39,448 nucleotides of DNA, taken from an uncultured Clostridia bacterium. GTDB lineage: Bacteria > Bacillota > Clostridia > Christensenellales > UBA1242. The stretch's first letter is position 1, and each line of letters begins with the position of its first letter. The position numbers and the translations under genes are program-made. Positions 18,035 to 29,176 of the stretch are shown here, in pieces. The stretch covers positions 132,093-171,540 of the forward strand of contig CALVYQ010000003.1 in NCBI GenBank assembly GCA_944372335.1, written 5' to 3'. A model generated the notes under the pieces. That model was not told the DNA's origin and searched no databases. It worked only from the letters and a program-made list of their open reading frames with translations.

Positions 18035-21000
18035 CTAACTTCCGGTCACACCGGTATTACATATATTGTCATTTCTTGATGGATTCGTAATATTTTCGGT
18101 CACCGTACAACCAGAGATGGTTGTGTTGCCACTCACCGTTCCTCTTGCATATACTGCAAGTCCGCCAATATATACCGTGTGAGAATTTCCAACAACACCT
18201 CTTACCGTCACCTTACTGTCAATATCTATGTTGTTGTTTTGGAAAGTGCCACTTGTTCCCGTTGTCACTGCAATGCCTGCAACCTGATATCTTCCACTGC
18301 CAGTACTTACAAGGTCAAGCGTGATATCACCAGAGAGAACACAATTTTCAACGATGCCCAAATTTGTGTAAGTTATTCCTCCAACAAAGATATTTTGCAC
18401 ACCGGTTGTGTTTCTATCTGAAACTTCTATCTCTCCGGTAACATTATTATTCGACATTCTACCATTGTTGAAAGCAACCAGACCAGCATAGACTGCGACT
18501 GTCTGAGTTTCTGTGGCATTTTGCACCGCAACTGTCGAGGCCATACCACTGATTGAAACTCCCGAGATGATAGCGGAGGATAAATTTTCAATAGTAAGTC
18601 CAGCAAAAAGCGTATTATCTCTAAGCACAGTGCTTGAATTGTATGTTGCATTAACCGTCAAATTGCTGATATTTCCGCTTGTCCTTTCAAATAGTGCAAG
18701 TCCTTTTCTGAAACTTATACCATTGTCACCGGTATTTAAGCTAGTTATCTGACCTACATTAACTATCTGATCGGTTGTTAAATTGTAGCCACTAGGAGCA
18801 TTGGCTGTATAAGAAATCGTGTGATCTCCACCATCAAGATTGCCGGCAAATTCTCCGCTGAAAAGTATTCCTTCAAAGTCTAGATTTAAAATGTCAGTGT
18901 TCAGACGGAAACTATAACGTGTGCTTCCATCTGTTACCTCTTCATCGCCACTTAAATATGAATTAAGATATTCATACTTACTCATTCTTGAGCCTATATT
19001 GAGAAATTGCTGGTTATTGGAAATTATATAAGGATTTTCTGCTGTGCCAGCACCAGAACTAAATAGATTGAAGTTTACAGAGCCACTATAAGTCTTCCTT
19101 TGAGATTGAAGCCCCTCTTTGCCATATTTGACGGTGAGAGAGAACTCAACATTGCCGACGATGGTTGGCGTAAACTCTTTGATAATTTCGCCGTCCGCAT
19201 AGGCTATCTCATAGCGCCTGTTTTCTTCGACCACTCTGCCGTCACTACGATATGAATATGTTACATCAAGGATGAAGAGAGTGTTTTCATCTTCAACCTG
19301 ATCCAGCGAACTCCAACTGAAAGTTCCTGTGTCATAATCCCACACAATGTCATATTCAGCTTTTGGACGAGTCAAAACTAGGTTGTATTCGTCAGAGGAA
19401 AGAATATTCGTATAGGTTTCATCGACACTTATCGCTGTAATCTTAACATCAAACTCGCCAGCCACAACAATAACTTCGCTGTAACCGTCAAATGCGCTAG
19501 GAAGAGAGCTGTTTATGTTGTCATAGTCTTCTTGGCTTGCAAGTATTAAAATTCTAGTACTTTCGCTTGTCAGGTTGAATTCACTTTCACCCCTAATATT
19601 TAGATTTACCGTGTAAATTGAACTGTTTTTATTGAAGTAGTTTCTAAAATCTAACACTTCGCCAGACACCACATCTTCACCTAAATCAATAGTGATACTT
19701 TCAATTGTATAATCACCATTTTCGTCAACCGATTGAGTTACCGGAGCAAGTTTGTAAATTTCTAAAGCCGTCTTTCTTGATTTAAGAGTGTTAGCTCTAT
19801 CTAAAACTACATAGACATTGAGAGTATTTAACCCCGCTTCAATTTCGCCTGAATCTTCAATAAAAGTATAGTTTAAATTATCAGTGGTCGAAACATCACC
19901 ATTTATGATATTCCCTTCCTCGTCTGTCACTATGAAAGTGAAATCTTCATCAGACTGATACTGCCAACTTAAGTGTCCATCTAGCACTTGAAGGGAGGAG
20001 ACGCCGTTAGCAAGACTCAAGCCCTGAATTACATAACCATTAGAGCGAAGTATGTATGGCATTGTCTCTTCTGTTGGCTCAAGAGAGGTATAAGCGATAT
20101 TATCTCCGTACGCATATCTGCCATCAACAAGAGTGACATAGTTTCTGCCAACAGGTTCAGCATCTACAACATTTAAAACTTGTGCTTGAATGGTCACTTT
20201 GACATATTCAACTCTTCCACCAACCACTTCTGGGAAGGCATCTTCAATATTGGATAAATCAAACGAAGTGAACGTTGTGTATGCCAAAATCTCTGTGCCG
20301 ATATTTGATGTTGTTGTGCCTTGCGTTGTGTTTGTTATTTCATAGAACTGCACACCAACTTCATAGACAACCACGCCGTTGCCTAGTCCCAATTCTGGGT
20401 TATCAAAACTCATAGGAGCCCAAGATACTATTCCATCACTAGCTGAAGCCGTAGGCACTGATGGAAGCATCTTGCCTCCAACATTTACTGTGTTAGATTT
20501 AACAGCAGTCATGGAAAGACCTGTGCCCTGATTGCTTATAACTAAATTATAGACATTTACCTCCATTCCATCACGAACAGCAGAATAGTTTGCCGTAGAG
20601 CCTAGAGTTGTGAAAGAAAATTCATCAGCATTTAATTCTGTCAATTTGTAAATATAATCAGGGTCATCAGCTACAGCCAAATAATTTGTCGTTCCCGCTT
20701 CATAGATAGACTTTGTTATTGTTGTGTCATAGTTTTGAGCGGTGAAGATGAAGCTTGTGTTTTGGGTGTTTGCGTTATTGTTTACCTCATACTTAACACT
20801 TCTATCATCTGAATAGATATTTGTATATACATTTCTGTTGTTATCTTGAAGTGCAAAGGCGTTAAGCTCTGTCGTCACGGTCGGACTTGATAGCTTATAG
20901 ACATTTTCAATGATATAAACTTCACTGTCGATATTTATCTGATTTCCACTGATACTTCCAAGGGTGGCAAATTTGATATATTCATACTGACCATCAGCAA

Positions 21001-24000
21001 GGTTATCTAGGCTAAAGTAAGAAACTGAAGCCTCTTGTGGATCTACAGTGGCAGAAGAAGGATTCCTGTTTGATACCGCCTTGTATATGATAGTTGTAGG
21101 GAAGCCTCTAAACGCCGTCCATGAAAATACTCCATTTGTCACCTTAAAGTCTTCGCAGGCACTATAAAGCATCAAAAAGAATATGCTTGACTTACTTGAA
21201 ATTGAATAATTATTTCCTTGTGCATACACCTCAAAATAGTATGCTCCTTTTGCAAAGGTATCTAAATACTGTGACAAAATTGCGTTATAACCTTTCGTGC
21301 CATTTTCGTCCACGCTTATATTTAGATAGAGTTTTAAGTAGTCATACTCTCCATCGCTATCCTCATCAACCTTTTCCACGCTGAATGAAGTCCCGTCATT
21401 GCCGACAAGTCTAGCATTCCAAGATGTTCCGCCATCAAGGGTAGAAATTTCAATACCATACTTTTCTGCCATTGCCTGACTTTGGTTGTATAGTTGCATA
21501 AAGTAAGTTGTAGCGTCATTTTTTGAGCCATCTTGCAAATAGATTTGTGTGCGATAGATTTTGATGTAGTAAGCACTGACAATATCCTCTTCGCCATCGA
21601 CAATAACATCATCTAAGCCTGCCTCGACATGAACGGTTGGATTGACAAAGTAGTCTTGCCTATCTCCGCTTGTTAAAATCTTCCATTCGCTTGTCAGAGT
21701 GGAATTATTACCAAGCAAGCAATATTCTATTTCGTATTTCCCCTCTTGGATTGCTTCAAAGGCAAAGTCGAAGATATTTTTATAATTTCCTATTCCACCA
21801 ACGCTATATTTTAGAATATTGAAGAAATTGACAATTAGTTCTCCATCAGAATTATTCGCTGTGTTTGCAACAAAGGCGTCAGAATATGCATTGAGTCTGT
21901 CGATATCACTTGTTCCTAAAAGGTCACCAGAGAAGATATATCGTGCGTCCATATCAGCAACTCTTCTAAAATCTATTGTCGATTTATCTTCATCGACATA
22001 AGAGGTAAAGCGGAAACGAATTCTCACATCACCATTAACTAAATCTCTTAAGGTGAAAGTGAAAGGATAGTAGAAGGTGTTGTTTAGAAGCTGAGAAACG
22101 AGTGGCTGTGTCACGTCTTCGCCCGCTCTTATACCACTAAATAACTCATAAATATCTTGATTGCTATTTATATCATCTGCCCAATCTATGCCTGAATTCC
22201 AATTGATAGAAAGAGTTCCACCATTTAATACTAAGTCGGAGTTAAATTGATTTTTAACCACCACTGCGACATTGTTTGCTGTGTCAAGCACATATCTTTC
22301 GCTTGAAGAGATAATGAACGGGTCACTAGAAACACAAGCAAGAGAGATGTTATATTCATTTCCAGAGCATTTAAACAAATCTCCATTGAAGGTTCTCTCT
22401 GTTGTGTCCGCTGTTTCATATCTATTAAATAGTTCGCTATTTGCATTGTCGTATAAGAAAATATAAAATTTCTCCATCAATCCAAGATAGTTTTCATCGA
22501 TATTCCATTCCACATTGCCACTTTCAATCACAACTGAAAGAGCTTCTGGAAGCTTTGTGAAGTTTAAGTCACGGTCTTTAAATTTTTCTATATAAGGACT
22601 ATAATAAATCTCATTTCCTAGTGTTCCAACTTCACTTATTCGGAACATATAGTTTCCCTCACCGCTAAGATTTGGGAAAGATACCTGCGAGATGTCCTCA
22701 TAACTAAACACGGTATCAAGCTCCTCTAAAATTCCATAAACATCGATAAGAATTTCATCACCCGAAAGTGTAGCATAAGAATTTGGAACTTCCACTCCAT
22801 CTATATGTGTTGTACCGTCAATTTGAAGCATAACATTAAATCTAAGTGTTTCTGAAGTGTTTTGAGGATTGATATAATCTATAATAATATTGAAGCCTGT
22901 GAGCGGAATATCTGTGCGTTGTTTAAAGACGATATAAGTTCTCATAAGGTCAGCATCAAGGCCTTCGGTTATCTTTCGCACATCAAAAACACTATCTGCA
23001 CTCAAAGCTCTAAAGTTATATGCCACCGCATCGGAAACGACATAATATATCTCATCTATTATAGACTCTTGCACAACATAAAGATAGATAGTTGTATCGG
23101 TTGTTAAATTAAATTGCTCTTGAAGTAGGCTCATATTTAAGTTATAAATATACATACCTGCATCAGCCATAAAGTTGTCATAGATTCCTTCAATAAACAC
23201 TGCCTCGCTTGCGTCAAATGTGCTATTTAAACTTGCAAAAACTTTAACGACCTCACTTTGAACAGTTATGGAAAGTTTGCTGTTATCGACCGTGTTAACT
23301 GATATATCTGTAGGAGCAACAGACTTCATGAATACTCTACTTCCTTGAATGTATTGAGAGTCTAGTCTTAGCAAAATTGTGTCATCGTTATACACAACTC
23401 CCTCAGTAGTAGCATCTCCTGCGACACTCACTCTCACACGGAAGTTAATGTCGCTTGTTATCGCATCTACGTTGGATATATCTATTGTCACACTGTCAGA
23501 ATTTGCCGTCACATAAGTCCAAGGAATATACATTGTATAGCCGTCAACACTGACAATGCTATAGAGATATGTTTGTCCTGGAGTGGTGCTAAAATATAAT
23601 TCTCCACTTTCCGTTATATTCATATCTCCACTGTCTAACCCATTTGCCTCTGTGCCTAATAAAGTTGTCCTAACAAGTCTAGCCTGAGAATTATGATAGC
23701 TGGTGTTTGTTGAAGAGGATATAATCTCTATATTAATCTCTTCGCCTGTGCTTACAAAGGAAGCTAAACTTTCATAATTATCTCCAAATAATTCATAGAT
23801 GTATATTTGAGAATTTGCTGTCTCAACTTCGGCACCAACATAAGTTTTTTCTTCGCCGTTTAGAATATAAGCACGGACTTTATAAATATCAGCGTGAACG
23901 TCAGAAATCAAAGCTTCGTCCCAAGATAAGATTAGGCTTGATAAGTCAGCACCATCACGAGAAAGTTTGACATTTTCCACTCTTGGTAAGCGTTGTAGCA

Positions 24001-27000
24001 AGATGTTGAGAGTGGTGACCGCAGAAGAAATTTTACCCTCCTCAAACGCCATAATATTTATTGTATAATTTGTGTTTGACACCCAAGCGTCAGGATATTC
24101 AAAAGAATAATCATCATCAGCACCAATTATTCTAGTTACATAGTTTTGTCCGTCTGTATAGGAGACAGCATAGCTAGCATTTTCGTTTATATTTCCGCTT
24201 CCTGATTCTCCAATAATTACGCCCTCGTTTGTCAAAGTAATGGTGCTGTTTTCTGGTGTTAATTCGTCATATATAGGAGTTGCAAGCACTTCATAAGTTT
24301 GACTTTCGATGCTATTTGAAGCTAGGATATAGCTTTCGCCATCGCTATAACTATTCACAAATGCTCGGTATTCCAGCGTTCCGCCATCTGGGAGATATTC
24401 CTCTATAAAGGAAGTCAAATCGTAGGTTACAACCGTATCAACGAAGTTACTGCTTTCAATCAAGATATACTCTCTATTTTCTTCGCCGTTTCTAGGAGTA
24501 TAAGTAACTTCCAGCATAATACCGCCATTTGCATACGCAATATCTTCGTCTGACGCAAATGAAATTTCCACTTGTTTTCCTAACGCATAGTCATCTGTGC
24601 CTTGCGTGACACTTAGAAGCTCATTATTAAAATACACTTTAACAGAATTCATGGAAGATGGAATATTTTCACTGCTTGCAACCGTCACTTTGACATCGTT
24701 TAATTCGCCTGCTGTGAAGTAGGATATATATTCGTCATAATTGAGCATCAGCTTGTATTCTCCATCAGCTTCTTCCACCTCGCTTGCTGTAAATTCTTTG
24801 ATGATTTCGCTGTTACTACCAATATATACCACAAAGACATCGTTGTCGCCATACTCGCCGGATACTAATATTTCCAAGTATGGTCGAAGTGCTTCAGCGT
24901 CTTCGCCAACAAAGGCAATATCGTTAATACTTGGCGTTGGCAACTTCAAAACAGAAATTGGAAGTGGATATGTATAGGCGTTATAGTAACTTTCTTCACC
25001 AACACTTGTCAAAGTATCGTTAAAATACACCGTTCCGCCTGCTGAAACGCTATATGAAGATAGCACCGCATAGACATTTATGGAAATTGAGCCAGAGTTA
25101 AGGTTGACGAATGGTTCTCCGTCTGGCGAAACTGAGTAAGAATTTGTAAAGGTTGTCACCGAAGCAATGTTTCCAAGACTATCCTCAAAGATAATCATAT
25201 ATCTCAAACTTTGCAAATTGCCTTGAAGAGGAGCAAAGGAAAGCATATTTCCAGAATATGTAATTGTTGTATTGTCTGGAGCTATGCTATTTACAGAGGC
25301 TAGAGTATATGTTGTCACGCTTGAATTGATATAATATCTTCCCTCTTCTTCATAATCTGCTGTGCCAATATAGTTAAGAGCATAACTTCCCTCTTCAAGA
25401 TTAGAAAGTCGGAAGGAATTTTCAACTTTTTCTGCAGTGCTTGTCACCCCTCCCGCATCAATCTGATATTGCACACCAGAAATATATGCAACATCAAGAG
25501 AATTTGGTGTTATTATTAGAGCGTTGTCAGAAAGTTGCACCTTTTCAATTGGGCTTAACACATGAAGAGTTATTATCCCTGAAGAGGAAGATTCAAGATA
25601 GTATGGGTTTTGTGCCACCACGTCATATCTATAATCTGTTGATAAAGCAAAACTTGAAATTTGAACATCATATTGTCTAGTGCTTACTGTTGAAAGAAGT
25701 TCACGTGCTCCCTCTTCATTGTTATAGCCATAGACTCCGTATGTGGTGTCTTGAGTATGGCCATAGTTATTCTCGTCAAGCGTCCAAGTAAGCATATTAG
25801 ATGTTTTATCAAAGGTTACAATTGGAGTTGGCATCTTTTTAACTACAAGCTCAGTTTCTCCATCAGGACAAGTCGCATTGAGAGAAGAGAGCGTGAATAC
25901 TCTATTTAAGAAGTAATTTTGATAGTTATATAATGTAAATGTCAACTCTGAGGCCTGCGAATAGTAACTATTAAACGTTTCATTTGCCTTCAAAAGATTT
26001 AGTAGGCTTTGATAGTCTATTGAATAATTATTTCCAGAGCTTGAAACTATATTTTCTCCACCCTCGACAGTCACTCTGCTAAGCAAATTTTCCATGGTGT
26101 CAGCATCATAGATTGACAATCTTGTTGGGCTTGATGCTCCACTTAAATCTACCTTTATAAGAATATTTTGTCCATTGACATCTGCGATATGCATATTTAA
26201 CACAAAATACTCTCCAAAGGTCACATCTGTGGTAAAAGTAAAGTTGCCGTCATAATAAGTAAACTCAGTAGGAGCACTCAATCTTTGCAGAGTGTAAGTT
26301 GCAGTGGCACTTTCAAGATAGACAAAATTTCCGGAATCTGTTGACGTTGTTTCATATAGTTTGTTTTCTTCATCAAAGGTACTACCTACAAGATTTACAG
26401 TTATTTCACTGTTTGTTATATTTGAGATATTTAAAACAGCATCTCTTTCTGCCGAGCCTGTGCCAAAATTAGATTCGTTTTCCACAATAGAAATCTCTGA
26501 AACCCCCTCAAGTCCGTGTCTAATAGTAAAAGTAGTGGTAAATTCGTTAATTTCAATATTATTCCTAATGGAAGCGTATGACGCATCTAGTCTTCTGACC
26601 GTCAATCTATATGGCTGGCTGTCAGGGAAGAGCGTACTGTCATCAGAGGAAACAACCACATCAATCAAACTATTGTTCGTTCCCAAAAATTCACTAGAAA
26701 ATAGGAAGAGAGTTTTTCCGTCACCAGCATAATTATACGTCACAGGAACACTATCTAACGTCACTGTTATACCTGACATATTTTCCACATTATTAACTTC
26801 AAGATAATAGCCGGTGGCCTCCACAAAATCACCGGTAATCTTGCTTTCGTCATAGCCAAAACTGATAGCTGGTGTTTCCAACTGCTTGGATATGAAAAAG
26901 ACATCATTGAATATGTAGGAATTTAAGTACTCATCTTCATTTAATGGTGAAGCAAAAATTTCAATATAATAATAATGCCCTGCTTCTAAGATAGTGTAAG

Positions 27001-28912
27001 TGTCCATTGTTGTAATTGTGTTGTCAAAAGATGAGATATCTACACCTGAAACTCCACTTTCATAGGTATCTTTATCAATATATGCATAGCTTATTGTGTA
27101 ATCTGAAGCTCCACTAACGGCAGTCCACGAATAATTCACCTCGCCATTATCTCCACTTTCACTTGTTGGAGCGGATAGTCTTGTCAAACTCTTTAATGTT
27201 GCAGAGGATACTGAAAGAGTCTTGTCCTCTCGCTCTGCCACAATTTTAAAGGTGATTGTGCCTTGCGTAAAATAGCTTTCATCAAACAAATTTTCTATCT
27301 CATCGACAAACGTGAATGTGCCCTCAGTATATTCATAATATTCTTCGTTGACGCTTTCATATTCGCCAGCATTTAACACCTCCAAACGATAACTCTCTGC
27401 ATTATCTTCAAGGGTAAATGTTATGCTGGATACACCATCAGCATACTCGTGAGTAACAGAAGAAAGGATATCTATTTTCACAAAATCTAAGGTATTGCTT
27501 GCATTGGAGTTTATTAAATACAATTCTTGCAAGGTTGCAGTCTTAGCATAGTTATAAGCCACAAGTGAATAATTGCCAGCACCACTTAGAGAGATAGCTT
27601 TATCTATCGATGTCGCTGATGATTCAAAGCCGTCTAAATCCAAATTTTCTATTAGCGTATCTCCCTTGCTAAGCACAGTCTTAAATGCGGTTGCAGTAGC
27701 CATAGCGTTTGTCGTTGCTGTGACGTTAAAAGATTCTGCGTTCTCTAAATTATCTCCACGCCCAGAAAGTGTGAGAGAATTTAGTTTATAGATATTTGCT
27801 CCATCAACTATATCACTGTTTGCATAGAACACTCCATCACGCTTGCTTATAACAGCAAGAGACTGTACTCTTACCAAATTTTCTCCAGCATCAATTCCTT
27901 CAAAAGAGGAATAGTTTTCCACATTTTCAAACTCAAAGAAAAGTTCATCTACATACGCAACTGCTTTTTGTGCATTTTCCGCCATAGTGATTTTCATTCT
28001 TCCTCCATTTTCTTCGTCAAAGGAGTTTTCTATGGTCGGAGTGGCAAGTTTAACAATGGAAATTTCTTCACTTATTCTACTTATCTTTATGCCGTCCTTG
28101 TCATGTACAGTTACAGTAAAAATATACGAACCAGCATCAACGCTAGCAAGTGCCTCACTTAAATTTACTGAAGCTATCTCACTTCTATCTAAAACAGTTT
28201 CACCATTAAAGGTTGCGGAATATGTGGCATTACCAACTTGATTCCAAGTCATATTCCCACTATTTTCATCAAAGGTAAAGTCATCATAGCTTAGTTCTGG
28301 CATATATCCAAAATATACCGTGACGGTTGAAGCTATTGAGCGATCAAATTTCCCCTCTCCCTCGGCATAAATTTCCAAAGTATATCTACCGTTTTCCTCT
28401 AGCTGATAGGAGTTGGTGTCTAGGTTAACAGTATATGACCTCTCTTCACTTTCGTCCTCATTTATGTAGTGAATATTCAAGGTATAATTTGAAGCTGTAA
28501 CAAAATCTTCCGTTTCATCAAACTTATCAACTACAGCATTCCAAGTTACAAGCCCATGATCGTCCATCTGAATATTTGCCACTTGCTCAAATGGCTTTTT
28601 AACAACAAGAAGAAAACTGTCTATACTGTTACCGTCGTATGTGGCATAGACCATTGTTTGCCCAAAACTTGTAAAGGTCAAACGATTCCCCTCTCGCACA
28701 AAAAATGATGTAGAAGAAAACTTATACTCCACATCGGCCTTGTCTATGTCTTTAGTTGTCACCATATCATCAAGGTTAATCTCTTCGTCCAAAGAAAGCA
28801 TGACGACATCTTCGCTAAACTCTAGCCTTGGCGTTTTGAAATTGCAGGCAGAAAGAAACACTCCACAACAGAGAGCAAAAACTGCCACAAAAAGAAATGA
28901 AACCTTTTTCAT
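18035..28912 (-). CDS. Giant lipoprotein with many Fn3-like modules and a C-terminal GLUG-type beta-helix
   Basis: 3625 residues in one unbroken frame. The signal ends in lipobox LSAC (20-23), so Cys23 should be lipidated and the chain tethered outside the membrane. The bulk is a string of beta-rich modules of roughly 100-200 residues. Many open with a conserved linker: KLATPTI (~287), RLSAPTS (~576), QLETPAI (~675), RLSAPTE (~875), KMPTPIV (~1025), KLPTPSI (~1322), VLATPIY (~1541), KLSSPTV (~2672). Several then contain a Trp strand (YSWTAVSG, LTWTLDE, SWAPMS), like Fn3 domains. From about residue 3280 an entry module (GTAENPYIISNNQQFLNI, then LNTDIL, then GNLDGGDHTI) leads into GLUG-like rungs up to the C-terminus, which ends without an anchor motif. 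Probably an adhesin or stalk. Binding partner unknown. Confidence 0.88.
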   Translation of the reverse strand: MKKVSFLFVAVFALCCGVFLSACNFKTPRLEFSEDVVMLSLDEEINLDDMVTTKDIDKADVEYKFSSTSFFVREGNRLTFTSFGQTMVYATYDGNSIDSFLLVVKKPFEQVANIQMDDHGLVTWNAVVDKFDETEDFVTASNYTLNIHYINEDESEERSYTVNLDTNSYQLEENGRYTLEIYAEGEGKFDRSIASTVTVYFGYMPELSYDDFTFDENSGNMTWNQVGNATYSATFNGETVLDRSEIASVNLSEALASVDAGSYIFTVTVHDKDGIKISRISEEISIVKLATPTIENSFDEENGGRMKITMAENAQKAVAYVDELFFEFENVENYSSFEGIDAGENLVRVQSLAVISKRDGVFYANSDIVDGANIYKLNSLTLSGRGDNLENAESFNVTATTNAMATATAFKTVLSKGDTLIENLDLDGFESSATSIDKAISLSGAGNYSLVAYNYAKTATLQELYLINSNASNTLDFVKIDILSSVTHEYADGVSSITFTLEDNAESYRLEVLNAGEYESVNEEYYEYTEGTFTFVDEIENLFDESYFTQGTITFKIVAEREDKTLSVSSATLKSLTRLSAPTSESGDNGEVNYSWTAVSGASDYTISYAYIDKDTYESGVSGVDISSFDNTITTMDTYTILEAGHYYYIEIFASPLNEDEYLNSYIFNDVFFISKQLETPAISFGYDESKITGDFVEATGYYLEVNNVENMSGITVTLDSVPVTYNYAGDGKTLFLFSSEFLGTNNSLIDVVVSSDDSTLFPDSQPYRLTVRRLDASYASIRNNIEINEFTTTFTIRHGLEGVSEISIVENESNFGTGSAERDAVLNISNITNSEITVNLVGSTFDEENKLYETTSTDSGNFVYLESATATYTLQRLSAPTEFTYYDGNFTFTTDVTFGEYFVLNMHIADVNGQNILIKVDLSGASSPTRLSIYDADTMENLLSRVTVEGGENIVSSSGNNYSIDYQSLLNLLKANETFNSYYSQASELTFTLYNYQNYFLNRVFTLSSLNATCPDGETELVVKKMPTPIVTFDKTSNMLTWTLDENNYGHTQDTTYGVYGYNNEEGARELLSTVSTRQYDVQISSFALSTDYRYDVVAQNPYYLESSSSGIITLHVLSPIEKVQLSDNALIITPNSLDVAYISGVQYQIDAGGVTSTAEKVENSFRLSNLEEGSYALNYIGTADYEEEGRYYINSSVTTYTLASVNSIAPDNTTITYSGNMLSFAPLQGNLQSLRYMIIFEDSLGNIASVTTFTNSYSVSPDGEPFVNLNSGSISINVYAVLSSYSVSAGGTVYFNDTLTSVGEESYYNAYTYPLPISVLKLPTPSINDIAFVGEDAEALRPYLEILVSGEYGDNDVFVVYIGSNSEIIKEFTASEVEEADGEYKLMLNYDEYISYFTAGELNDVKVTVASSENIPSSMNSVKVYFNNELLSVTQGTDDYALGKQVEISFASDEDIAYANGGIMLEVTYTPRNGEENREYILIESSNFVDTVVTYDLTSFIEEYLPDGGTLEYRAFVNSYSDGESYILASNSIESQTYEVLATPIYDELTPENSTITLTNEGVIIGESGSGNINENASYAVSYTDGQNYVTRIIGADDDYSFEYPDAWVSNTNYTINIMAFEEGKISSAVTTLNILLQRLPRVENVKLSRDGADLSSLILSWDEALISDVHADIYKVRAYILNGEEKTYVGAEVETANSQIYIYELFGDNYESLASFVSTGEEINIEIISSSTNTSYHNSQARLVRTTLLGTEANGLDSGDMNITESGELYFSTTPGQTYLYSIVSVDGYTMYIPWTYVTANSDSVTIDISNVDAITSDINFRVRVSVAGDATTEGVVYNDDTILLRLDSQYIQGSRVFMKSVAPTDISVNTVDNSKLSITVQSEVVKVFASLNSTFDASEAVFIEGIYDNFMADAGMYIYNLNMSLLQEQFNLTTDTTIYLYVVQESIIDEIYYVVSDAVAYNFRALSADSVFDVRKITEGLDADLMRTYIVFKQRTDIPLTGFNIIIDYINPQNTSETLRFNVMLQIDGTTHIDGVEVPNSYATLSGDEILIDVYGILEELDTVFSYEDISQVSFPNLSGEGNYMFRISEVGTLGNEIYYSPYIEKFKDRDLNFTKLPEALSVVIESGNVEWNIDENYLGLMEKFYIFLYDNANSELFNRYETADTTERTFNGDLFKCSGNEYNISLACVSSDPFIISSSERYVLDTANNVAVVVKNQFNSDLVLNGGTLSINWNSGIDWADDINSNQDIYELFSGIRAGEDVTQPLVSQLLNNTFYYPFTFTLRDLVNGDVRIRFRFTSYVDEDKSTIDFRRVADMDARYIFSGDLLGTSDIDRLNAYSDAFVANTANNSDGELIVNFFNILKYSVGGIGNYKNIFDFAFEAIQEGKYEIEYCLLGNNSTLTSEWKILTSGDRQDYFVNPTVHVEAGLDDVIVDGEEDIVSAYYIKIYRTQIYLQDGSKNDATTYFMQLYNQSQAMAEKYGIEISTLDGGTSWNARLVGNDGTSFSVEKVDEDSDGEYDYLKLYLNISVDENGTKGYNAILSQYLDTFAKGAYYFEVYAQGNNYSISSKSSIFFLMLYSACEDFKVTNGVFSWTAFRGFPTTIIYKAVSNRNPSSATVDPQEASVSYFSLDNLADGQYEYIKFATLGSISGNQINIDSEVYIIENVYKLSSPTVTTELNAFALQDNNRNVYTNIYSDDRSVKYEVNNNANTQNTSFIFTAQNYDTTITKSIYEAGTTNYLAVADDPDYIYKLTELNADEFSFTTLGSTANYSAVRDGMEVNVYNLVISNQGTGLSMTAVKSNTVNVGGKMLPSVPTASASDGIVSWAPMSFDNPELGLGNGVVVYEVGVQFYEITNTTQGTTTSNIGTEILAYTTFTSFDLSNIEDAFPEVVGGRVEYVKVTIQAQVLNVVDAEPVGRNYVTLVDGRYAYGDNIAYTSLEPTEETMPYILRSNGYVIQGLSLANGVSSLQVLDGHLSWQYQSDEDFTFIVTDEEGNIINGDVSTTDNLNYTFIEDSGEIEAGLNTLNVYVVLDRANTLKSRKTALEIYKLAPVTQSVDENGDYTIESITIDLGEDVVSGEVLDFRNYFNKNSSIYTVNLNIRGESEFNLTSESTRILILASQEDYDNINSSLPSAFDGYSEVIVVAGEFDVKITAISVDETYTNILSSDEYNLVLTRPKAEYDIVWDYDTGTFSWSSLDQVEDENTLFILDVTYSYRSDGRVVEENRRYEIAYADGEIIKEFTPTIVGNVEFSLTVKYGKEGLQSQRKTYSGSVNFNLFSSGAGTAENPYIISNNQQFLNIGSRMSKYEYLNSYLSGDEEVTDGSTRYSFRLNTDILNLDFEGILFSGEFAGNLDGGDHTISYTANAPSGYNLTTDQIVNVGQITSLNTGDNGISFRKGLALFERTSGNISNLTVNATYNSSTVLRDNTLFAGLTIENLSSAIISGVSISGMASTVAVQNATETQTVAVYAGLVAFNNGRMSNNNVTGEIEVSDRNTTGVQNIFVGGITYTNLGIVENCVLSGDITLDLVSTGSGRYQVAGIAVTTGTSGTFQNNNIDIDSKVTVRGVVGNSHTVYIGGLAVYARGTVSGNTTISGCTVTENITNPSRNDNICNTGVTGS

Positions 28913-28952
28913 AATCCCCTCACCTTTAATACTAGTGAATTCGTATAGGAAT

Positions 28953-28982
28953 ATTCTACCACTAAATGAAAAAATTTATCAA
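28953..28982 (-). promoter_or_regulatory. Promoter of the giant lipoprotein unit, with extended -10
   Basis: TTGATA (28977-28982) and TAGAAT (28953-28958) are 18 bp apart on the minus strand. A TGG directly before TAGAAT makes an extended -10 element. A GAGGGG ribosome-binding site lies just ahead of the ATG at 28910-28912. Confidence 0.7.
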
Positions 28983-29176
28983 ATAAAATAGATAAAAAAA
29001 TATAAAATATTTATATTATAAATATTTACGATGAAAATTAAAAGCATTTATTTAAAAAATAGCAATATTTTTATTTTAAAGCCTTTTCTATATAGTAAAG
29101 CATTTTTGCTTAAAAAATAAAAAATATTAATAAAAAATCAATAAATTATAAATTTTTTTAGATATTTTTATGATTT

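Noticed and set aside
18035-28912. Possible degenerate DNA repeats or a CRISPR-like array in the giant lipoprotein gene
   Set aside because: The periodicity is at the protein level (module linkers); no exact direct repeats with unique spacers were seen, and no cas genes are present.
29098-29112. Hairpin AAGCA TTTT TGCTT downstream of the ferritin-like gene as a terminator
   Set aside because: No T run follows the stem on the minus strand and it is far from the stop codon.
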